From Gnetum montanum (Eukaryota; Streptophyta; Gnetopsida; Gnetales; Gnetaceae): DNA of 64,000 bases. The DNA is taken from assembly GCA_015680685.1 (NCBI GenBank), contig MNCI01030643.1, positions 372,656 to 436,655 of the forward strand, in the 5' to 3' direction. Positions within the stretch are counted from its first letter, which is position 1. Each line of letters starts with the position of its first letter. The translations under genes and the position numbers were made by a program. Of this stretch, positions 12,380 through 24,627 are shown one piece after another. The notes under the pieces were generated by a model. The model had not been told where the DNA came from. It saw only the letters and a list, made by a program, of their open reading frames with translations, and searched no databases.

Positions 12380-14440
12380 TAGCATTACGTTGCTGTGGCT
12401 AGGTAAGAAGCTCGCCTTGCATAGTTGGAGTAGGTGGTAATGAAGATGAGGGTGGAAGATGTGAAGAATGATGAGAAGAATAGTATGTCTGTGGAGCATT
12501 ACCCCTAGGAGAAGAATTTTTATAATACTCGAGGGTTTGGTAGTGAGGTTGAAAAGTGACATGACTAGTAGAGTCACGTGAAGAGATCAGTTGTTGAACA
12601 TAGTACCCATATGGGTCAGGTTAATGGTAAGGGTACTATTAACATGGTGGTGGCATTCCCCATGATCATAGGCGTTGCCGCTACTAATACTATTCATTCA
12701 TTTGTGGTGGAGTTTCACTCGAATAATATGTTAAAGGTAGGTGGAACTGCCTTGGGTTACCTTGAGGATAAGGTAACCTTCTGGATGTTTATCATCTGTT
12801 TAATCATGGGTTTAGTGCATACACCCTAGAATCTTGTAGTTGTAACACTACTAGACAACATCCCCTAGGATGGTCATATTGAAAAATCTCATATTTGGCA
12901 TCATTATCTAAGTTCGAATCCACAACCTCTTTAATGATAGCAACCTTGCCCTTACCCTTGTTATGCGCATACTCAGCTTCTTTCTTTTTCCTTCCCTCTC
13001 GATCACTACTTTGTTCTCTAGACTCCTCTACTATTTTTAGGATAATTTAAAATTTGTCATTTAGGGAGTTCCACATTTGATCCACTTTTGCTAATACTTT
13101 TAATACAAATTTTTTAAGGGGAAAAGTCTTTCTATTTACCATCTCTTTAAGTGATGACTCTTCTTCATCTTCACAAAACCTAACTTCCTTCTTTCGGAGG
13201 GAAGGATCTCTATTGTACTCCTCTGCACTTTCTCTTTTTCTGAACTTGCCTACCTCCTTGGTAACTTACTCCAACAATATTTGTATTTGATGAGTTATAA
13301 GCTCAGATAGCCTTCCTTGGGCATAAGTCCTAAGGGTTTTTCACATTTCGTACCTAAGCCCATCTACAAGATGACATAGTTGTTCCTTTTGCAAGTAACT
13401 ATGGTCGGGGCAATGATGTAAAATATCAATCCATGGTAGCATCCAAGGGTTTGTGTTCTCCTTTTTTCCATCCTTAGATTTTCTTACACAAGTTGGACAC
13501 TCTAGATTACATCTGGTACTTATCATTGAATAGCTCCAACATGGTATCATATCGATGAATGGATTCTGGTTCCAAGGACCCATACCAGCTTTTCACTTCC
13601 TTGACCAGTGTCCATGGAAAGAACTTTAGCTTTTTCCATTTATTTTCTATATTTTTCAAGGAACATGCATCAAGGAATGCTTGTAGATAGTTTTGAGGAT
13701 TAGCATTGTATCCCTCTTCAAATCATGGGATGTTATTCATGTCTAGTCTTTTGATCCTACTATCTTTCTAGTGCCTTGTTGGAATCCTAATGGCCTATAT
13801 TATATCTAACATACCTTAGGTGGTGAGTAGGGTTTCATCATGATCATGTTGTCTATGGCATCTATGATGCCTATGTTGTTCCCTACTCTCCCTTCTTTCA
13901 TGATGTGTCTCTTTGGAATGCCCCTGCCCCCTTTCTTTACTATTTTGTTTGTGATTTTTATTTTACTTGCCATTGTCCTCATGGTCTTTCCCTTTACGAC
14001 TGCATTCAAATCTTGAAGAAGAGGGAAAAGGACATGATGTTGGTGAAGAAGAAGAAGGATTGGCACCATGACGGTGCCTGTCACCTTCTCTTTGGTGGTC
14101 ATGGCCTCAGTCGTGGTTACGATCGGAATGTCCATCATTGTGATATGTTTGTGTTTCTTTTCCAGATCCTTTGTGTCTATTGGTACCAGAACCTGGGTTA
14201 TAAATAGTTGAGTGAAGATTCTGATACACAACTCCTTGACCAAAGTCAACAAGAGGAGCATTGTTTTGTAAGAGACCTCCCAAGACAAGTTCACCACCTT
14301 TATTTTCACTTAGGACATACAGGACATCCTGAGACCACTTCCCCTTCACGGATTTGTAATGTCTCTCCTATTGTGGATCTCTCTAGCATTGCGCCTCCAT
14401 GGGTCGATAATTTTTCAAATCTTCCTCATGCACAATGTAC
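12380..14440 (-). pseudogene. Athila-like gag remnant
   Basis: Minus-strand frames hold a gag capsid domain at about 13340-13820 (DMNNIP, WYGSLEPESI, LELFNDKYQ, KEQLCHLVDGL). A zinc-knuckle-like tail lies near 12850-12950 (FQYDHPRGCC). The N-terminal part at 13800-14350 is rich in charged and His residues. The same blocks occur at 33732-35582 (minus) and 49300-51109 (plus). Many stops and frameshifts are present. Confidence 0.82.
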
Positions 14441-14569
14441 TTTGATTGTAAGTGCTACATACCGATTCGTGTGACATCATGAAGAAGCATGCTTGGGATT
14501 GAGCAATCGAAAAGTAACACTATGTTACCTTCTAAATCACACCATTGCAGTTGTTCATCCTAGTGGAGG

Positions 14570-14780
14570 ATAAAGGTAAATTCTAACTTTGAAATAGAAA
14601 AACTATAAGAGTTCATCTAAGCAACTAAAAACTAATACCAAAACCAAGTTCCTCTATCTCCTATTTATAGGCAATGAGACAGGTTTCAACATTGCATGTT
14701 CGATATCACTTTGGCATCTTCGATATCATGTATCCAATATCGAGGGTCCGATATCGAGGATCTGATATTGGGACTCATCA
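14570..14780 (-). repeat. Truncated 5' LTR of the first Athila-like element
   Basis: About 210 bp match the terminal part of the 3' LTR (6355-6564), including the TATA segment and the CGATATC-rich end. The inner part of the LTR and the primer binding site are missing, so a deletion removed the LTR-to-gag junction. Confidence 0.85.
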
Positions 14781-14785
14781 CTAAA

Positions 14786-15075
14786 GAAATCAAATTCTTT
14801 TTTAGATTAGATACATGTTTTACATATTCTAGCATTTGAACAACTCCATTAAACATTTGAATTCTAATACTTCCCTTTTTCACAATTTTACAAGAATAGT
14901 CATCACCAAGATAAATAACTCCACCATCATATGATAAATAATTGATAAACAAATCTCTAGGTGGGCACATGTGGTTAGAAGTACTAGAATCTAATAACCA
15001 ATCATCATGATATTGAATACCAACAAAAGTAGCAAGAACTTCATCAACAATCATACTTGAATCCTGAATTACCAT
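14786..15075 (-). pseudogene. copia protease remnant
   Basis: Minus-strand translation gives WLLDSSTSNHMCP, the copia protease active-site block (consensus D-S/T-G; the Gly is replaced here), then IYLGDD and the linker LKKNLISL. The frame is cut at 14785 by the Athila insertion and resumes at 5712. The active-site change and downstream stops mark it as inactive. Confidence 0.85.
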
Positions 15076-15460
15076 ATTTTCTTTTTTTTTTCATTGGATC
15101 CCTTGTTTTGATTTTTTTGTTTATTCCAATAATCCTTTTTAAGGTTTCCAATTTTACCACAATACCAACATCTTACTTTTCTTTTCTTACCTCTTGATTT
15201 TGATCTTCCTTTGGATGATTCAATTCTTTTCATTGTTTTTCCCCTTTCCACCAAAGCATTAGAAGCTTGCTTAGAAATTGAAGTAGATACTATCCAAATT
15301 TCTTCCTGTAACAAAGCAACAATAACTCCTTTCAAGGATATATCATCCCTTCCATACATTAATGTTAATACGAGAACACTATAGGATGGTGATAATGATT
15401 TAAGTAAGTAAACTGCTTAATCCTCATCATCTATATTCACATCCAAATCTAACCACTTCT
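15069..15460 (-). pseudogene. copia gag, C-terminal half with degraded zinc knuckle
   Basis: Minus-strand translation reads LYxRD-type sequence (LMYGRDDISLKG), ALLQEE, a basic stretch, then CWYCGKIGNLKKDYW. The last is a CCHC knuckle whose His and final Cys are replaced by Asn and Tyr. Upstream, a stop interrupts the DVNIDDED/AVYLLKSL region. The gag frame continues on the far side of the solo LTR at 18463. Confidence 0.85.
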
Positions 15461-18400
15461 TGTTGGAGACCATTTGAGACCACCAACGTTGGAGGGGCCT
15501 TTGGGTCTTCTGAGTTTTGGAAGTCATCGAATCAAAGGTGTTCTTCAAACATGGTTTAGGTACTTGTTGGTCTCTAGCAACACCAAGGCCCAAATACCTC
15601 CAAACAAACTTAGTAGTTATGAAATGTACTAGCCATGAGTATGTGTTTGTTGTTGTGAATGTTGAGATGGTTGGGTTATGTATTAAACTGTATTTGGCTA
15701 TCATAAAAGAGATTCGACTAACTTTGTCAAATACTATGAGTTGTTGAAGATTCCTAGTTTATTTAATCACTTATTCTACACAATCCCTATAGTACGCTAC
15801 TTGTAATAAATAAAATTTTATAAAAACATTTGAACCCAATTTTGCCAATCTACTCCTAATTTCCCTCAAAGAGAAAATTCCACAAGAAAACTGGAAATAG
15901 AGGAAGATTCAATGGACTTAAAAGAGAAAGAAAAAAAAGTAGGTTTGCATGAAATCTCAAATATTTAAGCAAGATAAATTATCATGAGAAAACACTTAGC
16001 ATTAAAGCTATTCCAATTCAATCTAACTACAAATTAACCAAACCCTTTGAACTCAACAAGCAATTTCCTAAAGATAATCTTGTTATACTACCAAAAATTA
16101 CTACGTAAATGACAAAGTACAAGTCCCTATTTTGGCTAGTTAATAGTTATCAAAGATTGCATTCAACAAAGCTTTCAAAAAATTTGACAATTTCAAAATT
16201 GAAATACCAAGGCAATACACTTTAAGGAAATGAAGCTATTTTAGTCATCTCAAAATACCAAATACTTTCCTAGATTCTCCATGCTCAAAATAGGAAATTT
16301 TGTTAAGACATTACTACTAGATTACTCTTAAGGCTTTTCAATAATATAAGCTCTTCTATGGAAAACTTAATAGGAGTCTAATATTGTGCAAAAATAGAGC
16401 TATAATGACAACCTAGGAAAAATCCCAAAATTAAATGCTAAGCACAATACTATCTAAACCATTAACTAAGTAACTAAAACAAAATGGGAAGAAATGAACT
16501 CACAGGATTAAAACAAAGTAGTTGAATTGATGGCTTTAGCAAGCCATCTTACAAGAATTCTTCAAAAATATTTTCACCAAATCTTCCTCCCCTCAAATTC
16601 TACCTTTGAAGGCCCATTTATAGTAACCTTATGGTAGTTACAATAATCATGAGGAGCTAAGGTTTTTACAAATATTGTAGGAATATAAATTTATAACCAC
16701 CATGGGAGTTATAACTTCCATGGGGATTATGAGAAATTTGAGCTATGGTTGCCAAGTGTTTCTTTGGTAACAAATATCATAAAAGCTACCATAGGAAGTT
16801 ACAAAAATTGGAGAAATACATGCCACAATTGGCAAGTGTCCTTTCAAGTACAAATATTTAGGAAATTTATTTAGGTTTTTATACAACCTTCATGTAAAAA
16901 TTTGATTTGAACAAATAAAGCTCTATAGACCCATCCATTTAAATTGTAACCTTTCCATATGTGTGTATTACCTTTCCAAACTTATGTTATCTCTTATGGC
17001 CATCATAATATATGTAATGATTTTAATAATGCTTCATCATAGCTTTGAACTTAAAATACAAAACACAAGTTTTTTGGTGTAGTTTGAGCATAAGGATTTT
17101 TTGTCACCATATTACTGTTGCCTTTCTGCCCTCACCATCGCATTGCCCATTGCCTCGCTGCCTTTACCACAGTGTTGCCCATTGCCTCGATGCCTTCACC
17201 ATCGCATTGCCTATTGGCATGAAACTATTGCAGGAGTGATGTCACCATGATGAACAGGTACATGTTAGATTTTTGGCCTCATCCAACATCCCTAGCACAT
17301 TGCTACATGTTCTGGTAATTACAGATTTGTTCAAAAATGTTTTAAGCTACACTTATTATCTTGTCTCTATCTTACAACAACTAGTGCTTCCAGCTCTATC
17401 ACTATTGGAGGAAACTACATTTCTAGCCATCATGGTCTCTGTGGTGGCACCACCTCTACCATTTCCATTGGTGTTGGAATTTGAACTACCAATTTTACTT
17501 GTTTGGTTATTTTTTTTAGGTTTTGTAATTGGCCCTCTCTAACTAGATTGAATTGCCATTGAATGTTAAATCACCTATCTATGTTTTTCTGGCTTACCTT
17601 GGCCATACTACCAATGCTATTGCATGTTAGGAATATCTCTTTTCCTCCAAAAATTGCAATTGTCACTATTAAATTTCCATATGTAGGTAAGTTAGAAATT
17701 TGTTGGTTTTGATGGTTGTGTAGGGAAAAGTCATGATGTGGTGTTATTGGTAAAAATCCATTGGTTTTCTTCCTTGGGCAGATGTCATTTCTCAGGCAGC
17801 AAAAATTTTCTTGATGATACAATGGTTGAGATGATGAGCTACATTAATAATTTCTACTCTTATTGGAGGAATGATTTAGATTGATAACGTTAACTCCCAA
17901 TTTGTTGCTATTCTAGTAACTTTGGATATGATTTCATAAATCAATTGTAGACCTTCACTATTCCATGGTTTCAATTATCTTTTTCACTTTCCAAAGCATA
18001 AATCCAATAGTTAATCATAGAGGATTTTTCTTGGTAATGTTATAGTGCATTTCTCAATTGTAAAGTTGTCAAATTTCTAATATATTAGCCATGAGTTTTT
18101 GTCAAAATGCTTATTTCAAGTTGATTGTTTCCACCAGACTCTTTAAACATAAGGACTTGTAATAGGCTTATGCTAAATTTAACTACAAGAACAAAGAAAT
18201 TTCAATTGCCTATGTATCCACTTTAACTCAACAATCTAGAAATACTAACAACTGAGAAATAATTCATGTCATACTCCTAATTACAACTCCATATGAATAT
18301 AACAACCAAAAGAGTAGCACTAAGTAGATCATTATTCCAAAACTTAGATAGCAAATGTTACTTGTGGTCTTCAAATGCATATCCTATTATTCTTATATAT

Positions 18401-18462
18401 CATTTTGCCATATATATTGATTTCATATTCCTACTCCATAAAAAGTCCAAAATGTGTTAGCA
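15461..18462 (-). mobile_element. 3.0-kb solo LTR inserted in copia gag
   Basis: A 3002-bp insertion begins TGTTGGAGAC and ends GTGTTAGCA, with perfect 5-bp duplications CTTCT (15456-15460 and 18463-18467). Excision of the insert plus one duplication restores the copia gag frame, which proves the boundaries. No internal direct repeat or coding region is visible, so it reads as a solo LTR. A TATA box on the minus strand lies at about 16615-16623. Its left part is related to 35751-36960. A small GC-richer array (about 17118-17216) repeats a CACCATCGCATTGCC-type unit. Confidence 0.8.
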
Positions 18463-18876
18463 CTTCTTTACAAAAGAATTGAAAGTATTTAAATCCTCAT
18501 GGACACTTAAACCTTCTTTCATTGGTAATGACCAAAATTTGGACTTAATTTGGACACATTTTTAAGAGCACTTTGTCATATACAAAGATTCCAACTTTAT
18601 CCATAAGTCTACCATAGAAGTTGATCCACCAGCATTGTTCACTTCAATTGCCAAGTGCAAATGCATGGTAGTGAGAGCCTTCAAATCAATTTCCTTCTAA
18701 GTTTCATCATCCATAGTACCAAGACTTTTTCTCTTTCCATCAAGGGCCTTGTGCAACCCTTGATGCACTAGTAAATCTCACAGCTTTCATTTTCCACAAA
18801 CTAGAGGAAATCCAAAGTTTCCTCTACCATCAAAATTTTCAATGTCAAACTTTGCACTTCCTATCAAGCTAGCCAT
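18463..18876 (-). pseudogene. copia gag, N-terminal half
   Basis: The start codon is at 18876 on the minus strand, 36 bp inside the 5' LTR. Translation begins MASLIGSAKFDIENFDG, a typical copia gag opening, and continues with LKALTTMHLHLA, SMVDLWIKLESLY and MKEGLSVHEDLN. These are UBN2/gag-polypeptide blocks. Stops occur within. The frame is cut at 18463 by the solo LTR and continues at 15460. Confidence 0.82.
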
Positions 18877-18897
18877 TTGTGGTAATTTCTAACCTTA

Positions 18898-18909
18898 GCT
18901 TTGATACCA
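18898..18909 (-). other. copia primer binding site (tRNA-iMet type)
   Basis: The minus strand reads TGGTATCAAAGC two bases inside the 5' LTR end. The usual copia site complementary to initiator tRNA-Met is TGGTATCAGAGC, so there is one mismatch. This confirms which LTR is 5'. Confidence 0.85.
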
Positions 18910-18911
18910 AT

Positions 18912-19395
18912 TGTTATGGAAAACAATAGAAAAATAGGATCTATTGAACTATAAAAATAAATAGAAAAATAAAACACACAATATTTAATGGTAAAATCCT
19001 TCAATGTGAAGGGAAACATCCATGGGGCAAGGTAGAAGAATTTTATTTAGGATGAATAGGTGAGTACAAGAATTCTCTCTCTAAAATTTCTTGTATTTCA
19101 ATTTCACACTATGTTTTTATTTATAGTAGTCTCTCTTGATTTTTTGGTGCTTAACTTTAGTCATGTCCAGATTACAAGTAAAAGAAAATCCAAGTTACAT
19201 TTGGTGCTTAACTTTAGTAATTCCTAGATTACAAGTAGAAACGAGTACAAGTAACATTGAGTTAAATAGAAACTTAATTTTATTTTTACAATTTCCCAAA
19301 TAAAAAAGAGGAAAACATCAATTCTCAAAAAATAAAAATTTAGGCATTAGAAAAAAAAGGAACAAGACACAAGATAAGTTGTTGTCAACTCAACA
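18912..19395 (-). repeat. copia 5' LTR
   Basis: A 484-bp LTR matching 2323-2822, from TGTTATGG to CAACTCAACA. The inner end abuts the primer site. Confidence 0.88.
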
Positions 19396-19786
19396 AGAAT
19401 TAGTTCTGATCAAATCCTATTAGTCACTAAAATCCTCAAGGATTTTTAAAATATAAAAAATTAAATGTCTATTAAATTATGGATAATTACTAGATCTTTA
19501 ATTCTAAATGACATTAATAAATATCCAAAATCAAGCAGCTTCACTTTCTTTAGATCACAAGGTAACATCAATATTGAATTTCATCATTCTATCCTAGACA
19601 ATGTTTGTAGCATTAAATGTCTTGAAGTAGATGAAGATATAATTGAATTATGTCATCATTTTCTATACTTCATGTTATTAACACATACAAAACATATTAT
19701 ATATTCTAGGATGCAAAAGTACTTAAAAATAACTACAAAAATGTAGAAGAATTTTTACAATAAAATTCAAAAGATTTGAAATCTAA
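19396..19786. other. Short AT-rich spacer, no gene
   Basis: About 390 bp between the copia LTR and the next LTR-like block. One open frame (19465-19746, plus) shows no recognisable motif. Confidence 0.5.
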
Positions 19787-20465
19787 TGAGTCATCCAATG
19801 ACATTTTGTGAGTAAATTATAAACCTTATATTTAGAATGTGTCAATTACCCTGTGCTTATGGTTTTTGCACATTTAGTTAATGTTTCTATCTCCTAGGTT
19901 TGCATCATGGCCTTCTAGTTTACACTTGTAGGTTTGCTGCATGTTTTGGGCTTCTGAAAAAGTTTCTAGTTTCATTTGGAAACCCTTGAAAGGTTCTGAC
20001 ATGTTTCCTAAAATCAAAATTTTCATGTAGAAAAATGTAAAAAAAAATTTGGGGGTAAGGATTTGTAAACCTCCCTACATTAGTTCACCCCTTATGTTAG
20101 CACAAGGGCACTAAAACATCCTACTTAATACCTTGGTTTGGCAACCTTTATCTTCTAGCCTTTTCCAGTATGTCTTTGAGTGTCTAGGTTGTGCTGACAA
20201 ACCTCCATTGATGTTTGCACATTAGTAAACCCCTATCATTGTGTTGAAAAAACTATAAATAATTGAGATGAACTTCATATGAAACGAACTTGAATCCAAT
20301 AATTTTTGTTTAGCTTTTCGCATCTAGTTTCATATGAAGAGCTATTTCTCCCTTAGGTAAGTGATTTCTTTCTTGTTTTGTGTGTATTTTGAGTTGCTTT
20401 CATAAGGGTGGCTAAACTCTATGAGAGTGATACCTTGATTATGTAGCCTAGAACCATTTGGTTGA
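19787..20465 (+). repeat. LTR-like block of element H, left copy
   Basis: About 670 bp align in the same orientation with 44988-45665. Shared blocks include ATCCAATGA, TAGGTTTGCATC, GTAGGTTTG, the CTATAAATA TATA segment near 20250, TTTCATATGAA and TAGAACCATTTGGTT. The left edge (TG at 19787) is plausible. The right edge is uncertain because similarity runs a few bases past the last CA. Gag and protease remnants follow on the plus strand, so it is read as a 5' LTR. Confidence 0.65.
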
Positions 20466-20599
20466 TGTGGAGTTTTTCTAGACCTACCAGTGATAATGAT
20501 CATTCTTCTTTGTTCAACTAGGGTAATTATCATGAGTTAATAGAAGTTGTACATATTCTAAGGAAGCATGTTTTTTATAGTAGATAAAAACAAATCAAT

Positions 20600-22130
20600 A
20601 AGACCAATATAATAACATAGAGAGGATATACTAGTAACAATCCCCAACTCCATGTGTAAGCCTTTAATAATTCTTGCTATCTCGAAGGGATTATGAGTGA
20701 TTAGTAAAAGTTTCAGTTGTTTCACTACACCTTCATTGATTATGCAAAGACTTGATAAAATCTTTACCTTATCAATTGACTCAAATATGGGTTGAAATTG
20801 TTAAAATATACTACAAAAAATTCTAAATCTAGGCCTAAATTTGAAACATCTAGAAGGAGATGACTAAATGGAGGCAAGAAGCCTATGAGCCTCTCAAAAT
20901 CACCATGGAAAGGTACATGAAAATTTCTCATTTTTGTCTGAACAATAGTTTTATTCAAAGGGAATAATTAATGCACATAGTAGAAGGACTAAGGTAGGAA
21001 ACAAGAGAGTGTATGGACATGTACATGATGGGGCAATTGTACAAAAAGTTTGTGACCCAAATTAAAGTAATCTTAAATGTCATTGCTAGCATGGAAGGTA
21101 AATGACAGAAGTTACAATTAGCCAAGGAGCATAATTGCAATCCATTGCATAAACAGAAGATTAAAAATGTTGAAGGTATTACCAAACCTCCTATTACATT
21201 CAATACTTTGACACAAGATCAAATCAAAATGAACAAAGCCTTGATAGACTTGGTCCATCATGTTAACTGAGTTCAAGATGTGATGCATGAAAAGATGATC
21301 ACTACTCTCAAGGATATTAAGGATAAGGTTGTTGAAGCTACAACCAAAGTAGTTGCACCATAAGAATGAAAAAAGAGGTATGATGATAAGGGTAAAAGAA
21401 ATTACTCTTACTCTAAAATCATTCAAGAAGATCTAAATGGGGCCTCGTCATCCTCCTTCAATGATTAGGATGCCTATGAATACTATGTAGAGTCATGCTT
21501 CTCAGTACTACCTAGTCATGGCTTACATGATTGATGAGATGAGATGATCTAGGGTACCTTTGAATTCTAAATTCATAAAGAGAAAAATGAGAATAATCTC
21601 ATACCCTAGCCATTCATACTATCCTAGTGGTGCTTATCCACAGCCCATGTAGCAATACCAACAGTGGTAAACTCTAAATCCTTGGTGTGCTGCTCCATGA
21701 AATCTTCCAATTATGATGCAACAATAGATGGTTCCTATGTCCAATCCTTACTTTTATGGTGCATATTTAGGTACTTATCAAACCCTAATGATGATACCTT
21801 AATAATACTTTCTTTCTTTTAATAGTCCTATCAACCATACTTCCCAACAACAATAATAGTAGCTCCTACTTATCAAACCCTAATGATGATACCTTAATAA
21901 TACTTTCTTTCTTTTAATAGTCCTATCAACCATACTTCCCAACAACAATAATCCTTGGTCTCATGCAAGGTGGGATACCGAGTCATCTACAACCAAGGTA
22001 GGCTAAAACATGTAATATTACCTATGGTAATGATCCTACTTCTATCTATTCATCTAGGCCATATTATCAATCATTTATTAATTTGGTTATAGGGGAAATT
22101 TTGAGGTATCATGGCAGGAAATTTTATGAC
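20600..22130 (+). pseudogene. Element H gag remnant
   Basis: Plus-strand translation around 21220-21360 gives a charged helical stretch (NKALIDLVHHVN, ITTLKDIKDKVVEA). At 21600-21960 it gives a Gln- and Pro-rich tail (QYQQW, NPWCA, MMQQQMVP), typical of the C-terminal part of gag in Athila-like elements and parallel to the end of the gag at 51060-51109. Stops are frequent. The assignment rests on composition and on the protease that follows. Confidence 0.55.
21773..21952. repeat. Exact 85-bp tandem duplication (95-bp period)
   Basis: Bases 21773-21857 and 21868-21952 are identical over 85 bp, separated by 10 bp. The surrounding gag is heavily mutated, so the duplication is more recent than most of its decay. 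Confidence 0.95.
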
Positions 22131-22429
22131 AACTGAAGATGTGAGAATCAAAAGACTGGGCCTATATTCTCATATCCACTATGTGGAGAGGAGAATCATT
22201 CAAGCCAAATAAAATCCCACACTCATGAGATCTTAATGAACATCCATCATAGTAATTCAAATGTAATATCTACTTCAATAATGAGTTCCATTGCTATGTC
22301 TAGTAAAGATAGCATAGTGGCACCTAATGGTAATGTTGTTACCATCCCTATGTCTATATTGGCAACACAAGTAATTAAGGAAAAATGTTTACCTAAGAAG
22401 TAATCAATTTATAGCAATCCCATGGTGGA

Positions 22430-22760
22430 GATCCAAATTAGTGAAAAGAGTAATTGTCTAGCTCTTTGTAACTCTAGTTCGAGAGTCAATCTCATCTCAT
22501 TATAGTAGCATCTTGATTGGGGACTTCCTCCTCTCAAGCATACCAATATTCTGTTAGAGATAATAGATCAATCATACACATATCTTGTGGGATACGGATG
22601 TAATTTAATCACTTCTATTGTAGGTTGGTTTTCTACCAATGATTTCCTAGTGCTTAGATCAAAAGATAAGAAAGAAGAGGATCTTCTTGTTATAATGGAA
22701 AGAGCTTGGTAGAGCACTACAAATGCCAAGTTGGCTTTCCAAAACCTCCACCTCAAGATC
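22430..22760 (+). pseudogene. Element H aspartic protease remnant
   Basis: Plus-strand translation reads VEIQISEKSNCLALCNSSSR then VNLISL. This is the retropepsin DSGSSVNLIS block with the catalytic Asp changed to Asn and Gly to Ser. It is followed by LDWGLPPLKHT, SIVGWFSTNDFLVL and MERAW, matching the tail of plant gypsy proteases. No RT follows. Confidence 0.75.
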
Positions 22761-22899
22761 AGTAGAAGGGATGAGACTAGAAGGATGAACTACAAGAGAA
22801 TACCCTATGATCCTTTCCAAATGTTGCTACAACATGGCCATAAGCCACTCAAACAAGCTAGACAAAGCACTTGTTGGGAAACACCTAGTGTACAATAAT

Positions 22900-24084
22900 G
22901 AACTTCTTTCACCACTAAGAATTCTTAAAGCTCAAGTTACCCCTTAGAGGCTTCCTAGGTGATAGACATGGAGCAATCATGTTGGAGAAATCCTTCATAC
23001 CATGTTAATTTTTTTTCTATTTCTGTTTGTGAAATTAATAAATATTAGTGTGTTTAGTTAGAATCTTTAACTTTTTGAGCTTAATGGATAATTAATCATG
23101 ATATTTTCTTTTCTTTTGGAGTGTTTTTGTTGGTGTGTGGAAAAACTAGTTTAGGTGCTTTATAAATGCTCATCCAATAAGCTCATAGTGGATTGATGAG
23201 TTATAGATGTAATGATGATGCAAGAGCATCAAATGGGTCTAACGTGGAGATTTGATCAATAGAATGCTCATGCAACTGTATTCATCCCTTCATTTTTCTA
23301 ACATTCATCTCTAGTAAACCAATTTTAAATTTAGTGGGAAGCTGAAGCTTACACTACGATCTCCTAAAGCTAATGCTACTAGAACTATAGGTAAGTAATG
23401 GATCCACACCTTAGGGTGTGAGATCTCGAATCTTGGATGAATTCCTAGTCATTGGTATGTAAAGGATATATCATTGAGGATCCTTGTGATCACTAGATGG
23501 GTCTAACGGGTGTGATTGGACTAAGGTGCATATGGCACCTTGCTTGGTCACCTTGATCAAAAAAGTGCATATGGAACCATGTGTTGGATGATGAACTCTC
23601 ATGTTTGTACAAGTCAAGGACCCTAGGTGGTGATCTTGCACTTCAATCATTTCCATGATTCTCATGCTTCATAAAAAATCCTCTCTGCTAAAAGAAATAA
23701 AAAGAAAACAATATATATAAAAAATTACGAAAATGAAAAAAAAAATTTAAAAAAAATGATAAGAAAGAGAAATGAAAGAAGAGGTGATGCGAACAGTGAT
23801 GTAATTTAAAGCTTATCAACTATACAAATTGGTATACATACCATCCAAATCAAACTAGTGGTTGAACCTATGCCTATGAAAACTTTTCTCATGTTCAACC
23901 CATTGCTCAAATCACTTGACTTCCCATGATGTTGTAGTTGATGATAATCTCTTACTCATTCCTACAATAGTCATAAAGGCCTAGAAGTTTCTTTCTTTGT
24001 GAACCTTGGTAATATCAATTGCTACTTTTACCCATCCCTAATCATTTTTTATATGGGTTAACAATCTCCATCCTTGATCCAAGC
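22900..24084 (+). other. Non-coding internal region of element H, left part
   Basis: No open coding region or conserved motif is visible. Around 23700-23790 it is a purine- and A-rich low-complexity run. It ends where the second Athila-like element begins. Confidence 0.45.
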
Positions 24085-24432
24085 TAATAAGCGTTAGAAA
24101 ATTCCAACACTTAACCATACAAGTCACAAGTGTTCACATGCAACCAGATCTTAATCCATGGATGGACAATGTAAGTATACTAGTGGGTTGATAATAAGTT
24201 CATTATCATTGTGTTTTCACTTAGTGTTAGTGAGGTGAAAAATGTATGGCTTAACTCTAATTGAGGTATATGAAAAAATGATGTTGTTGGATCTTAAGTA
24301 TGCTAAGTTTGGACATAGTGAAAATGAATGGAAATTATATCTCTAGGTACATTGAAAATATAAAGCTATTCTATCCTATGATGATAAGTGTTCATTCCTA
24401 ATTTTTTTGTACATGTCCTAGGCTAATGATTA
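24085..24432 (-). repeat. 3' LTR fragment of the second Athila-like element
   Basis: About 350 bp align with 39619-39960 (blocks ACCATACAAGT, TAATCCATGGAT, GTAAGTATACTAGTG, TCCTAGG). The expected TGATGAG start has decayed to TAATAAG. The other half of the LTR is missing at the junction with gag. Confidence 0.8.
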
Positions 24433-24627
24433 TGGTTGTCACCATTGTTGATGGTATTACTCTTATGGTTGAGGATAAGCCCTACTTGGATAATGTGGTT
24501 GTTGATTGTATTGTATGTAATTACCTTATAGGTAAGATAATTGTCTAGGCATTTATTTTTTTTAACAACCTTTGGATTTAGCACATATGTCCTAGGCTCT
24601 TGTAAGTGGACCATAACAAGATAATAT
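24433..24627 (-). pseudogene. Gag C-terminal piece of the second Athila-like element
   Basis: Minus-strand translation gives MVHLQEPRTYVLNP, matching MVHLQETGTYVLHP in the plus-strand gag near 50940 and the homologous block near 12860. It continues the gag frame from 33732 across the old Tat insertion, then runs into the LTR fragment. Confidence 0.75.

Larger units (their letters stand above)
5718..14780 (-). mobile_element. Athila-like Ty3/gypsy element nested in copia
   Basis: A 9063-bp insertion bounded by TGATGAGC at 5718 and ACTCATCA at 14780, flanked by perfect 5-bp duplications CTAAA (5713-5717 and 14781-14785). Minus-strand remnants run in gypsy order: gag, protease, RT, RNase H, integrase. 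The 3' LTR is complete (5718-6564) and the 5' LTR is cut to about 210 bp. The RNase H ends in VADHLSRL, a block typical of Athila-type elements. Related LTRs occur at 39619-40481 and 48023-48892. All frames are broken. Confidence 0.9.
2323..19395 (-). mobile_element. Ty1/copia LTR retrotransposon split by two later insertions
   Basis: Two related LTRs (2323-2822 and 18912-19395) bracket copia coding remnants on the minus strand in the copia order gag, protease, integrase, RT, RNase H. The order runs from right to left, so the 5' LTR is the right one. A tRNA-iMet-type primer site and a purine tract sit next to the proper LTRs. The reading frame is interrupted by a solo LTR (15461-18462) and an Athila-like element (5718-14780). 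Removing each insertion plus one copy of its 5-bp duplication rejoins the frame. Without them the element would be about 5 kb, normal for copia. All ORFs are broken. Flanks of the outer LTRs (TTTAA and AGAAT) do not match, so no target duplication is claimed. Confidence 0.9.

Noticed and set aside
17045-17822. ORFs in the solo LTR with hydrophobic stretches
   Set aside because: Short, on both strands, without motifs, and inside a non-coding LTR proven by its duplication and the restored host frame.
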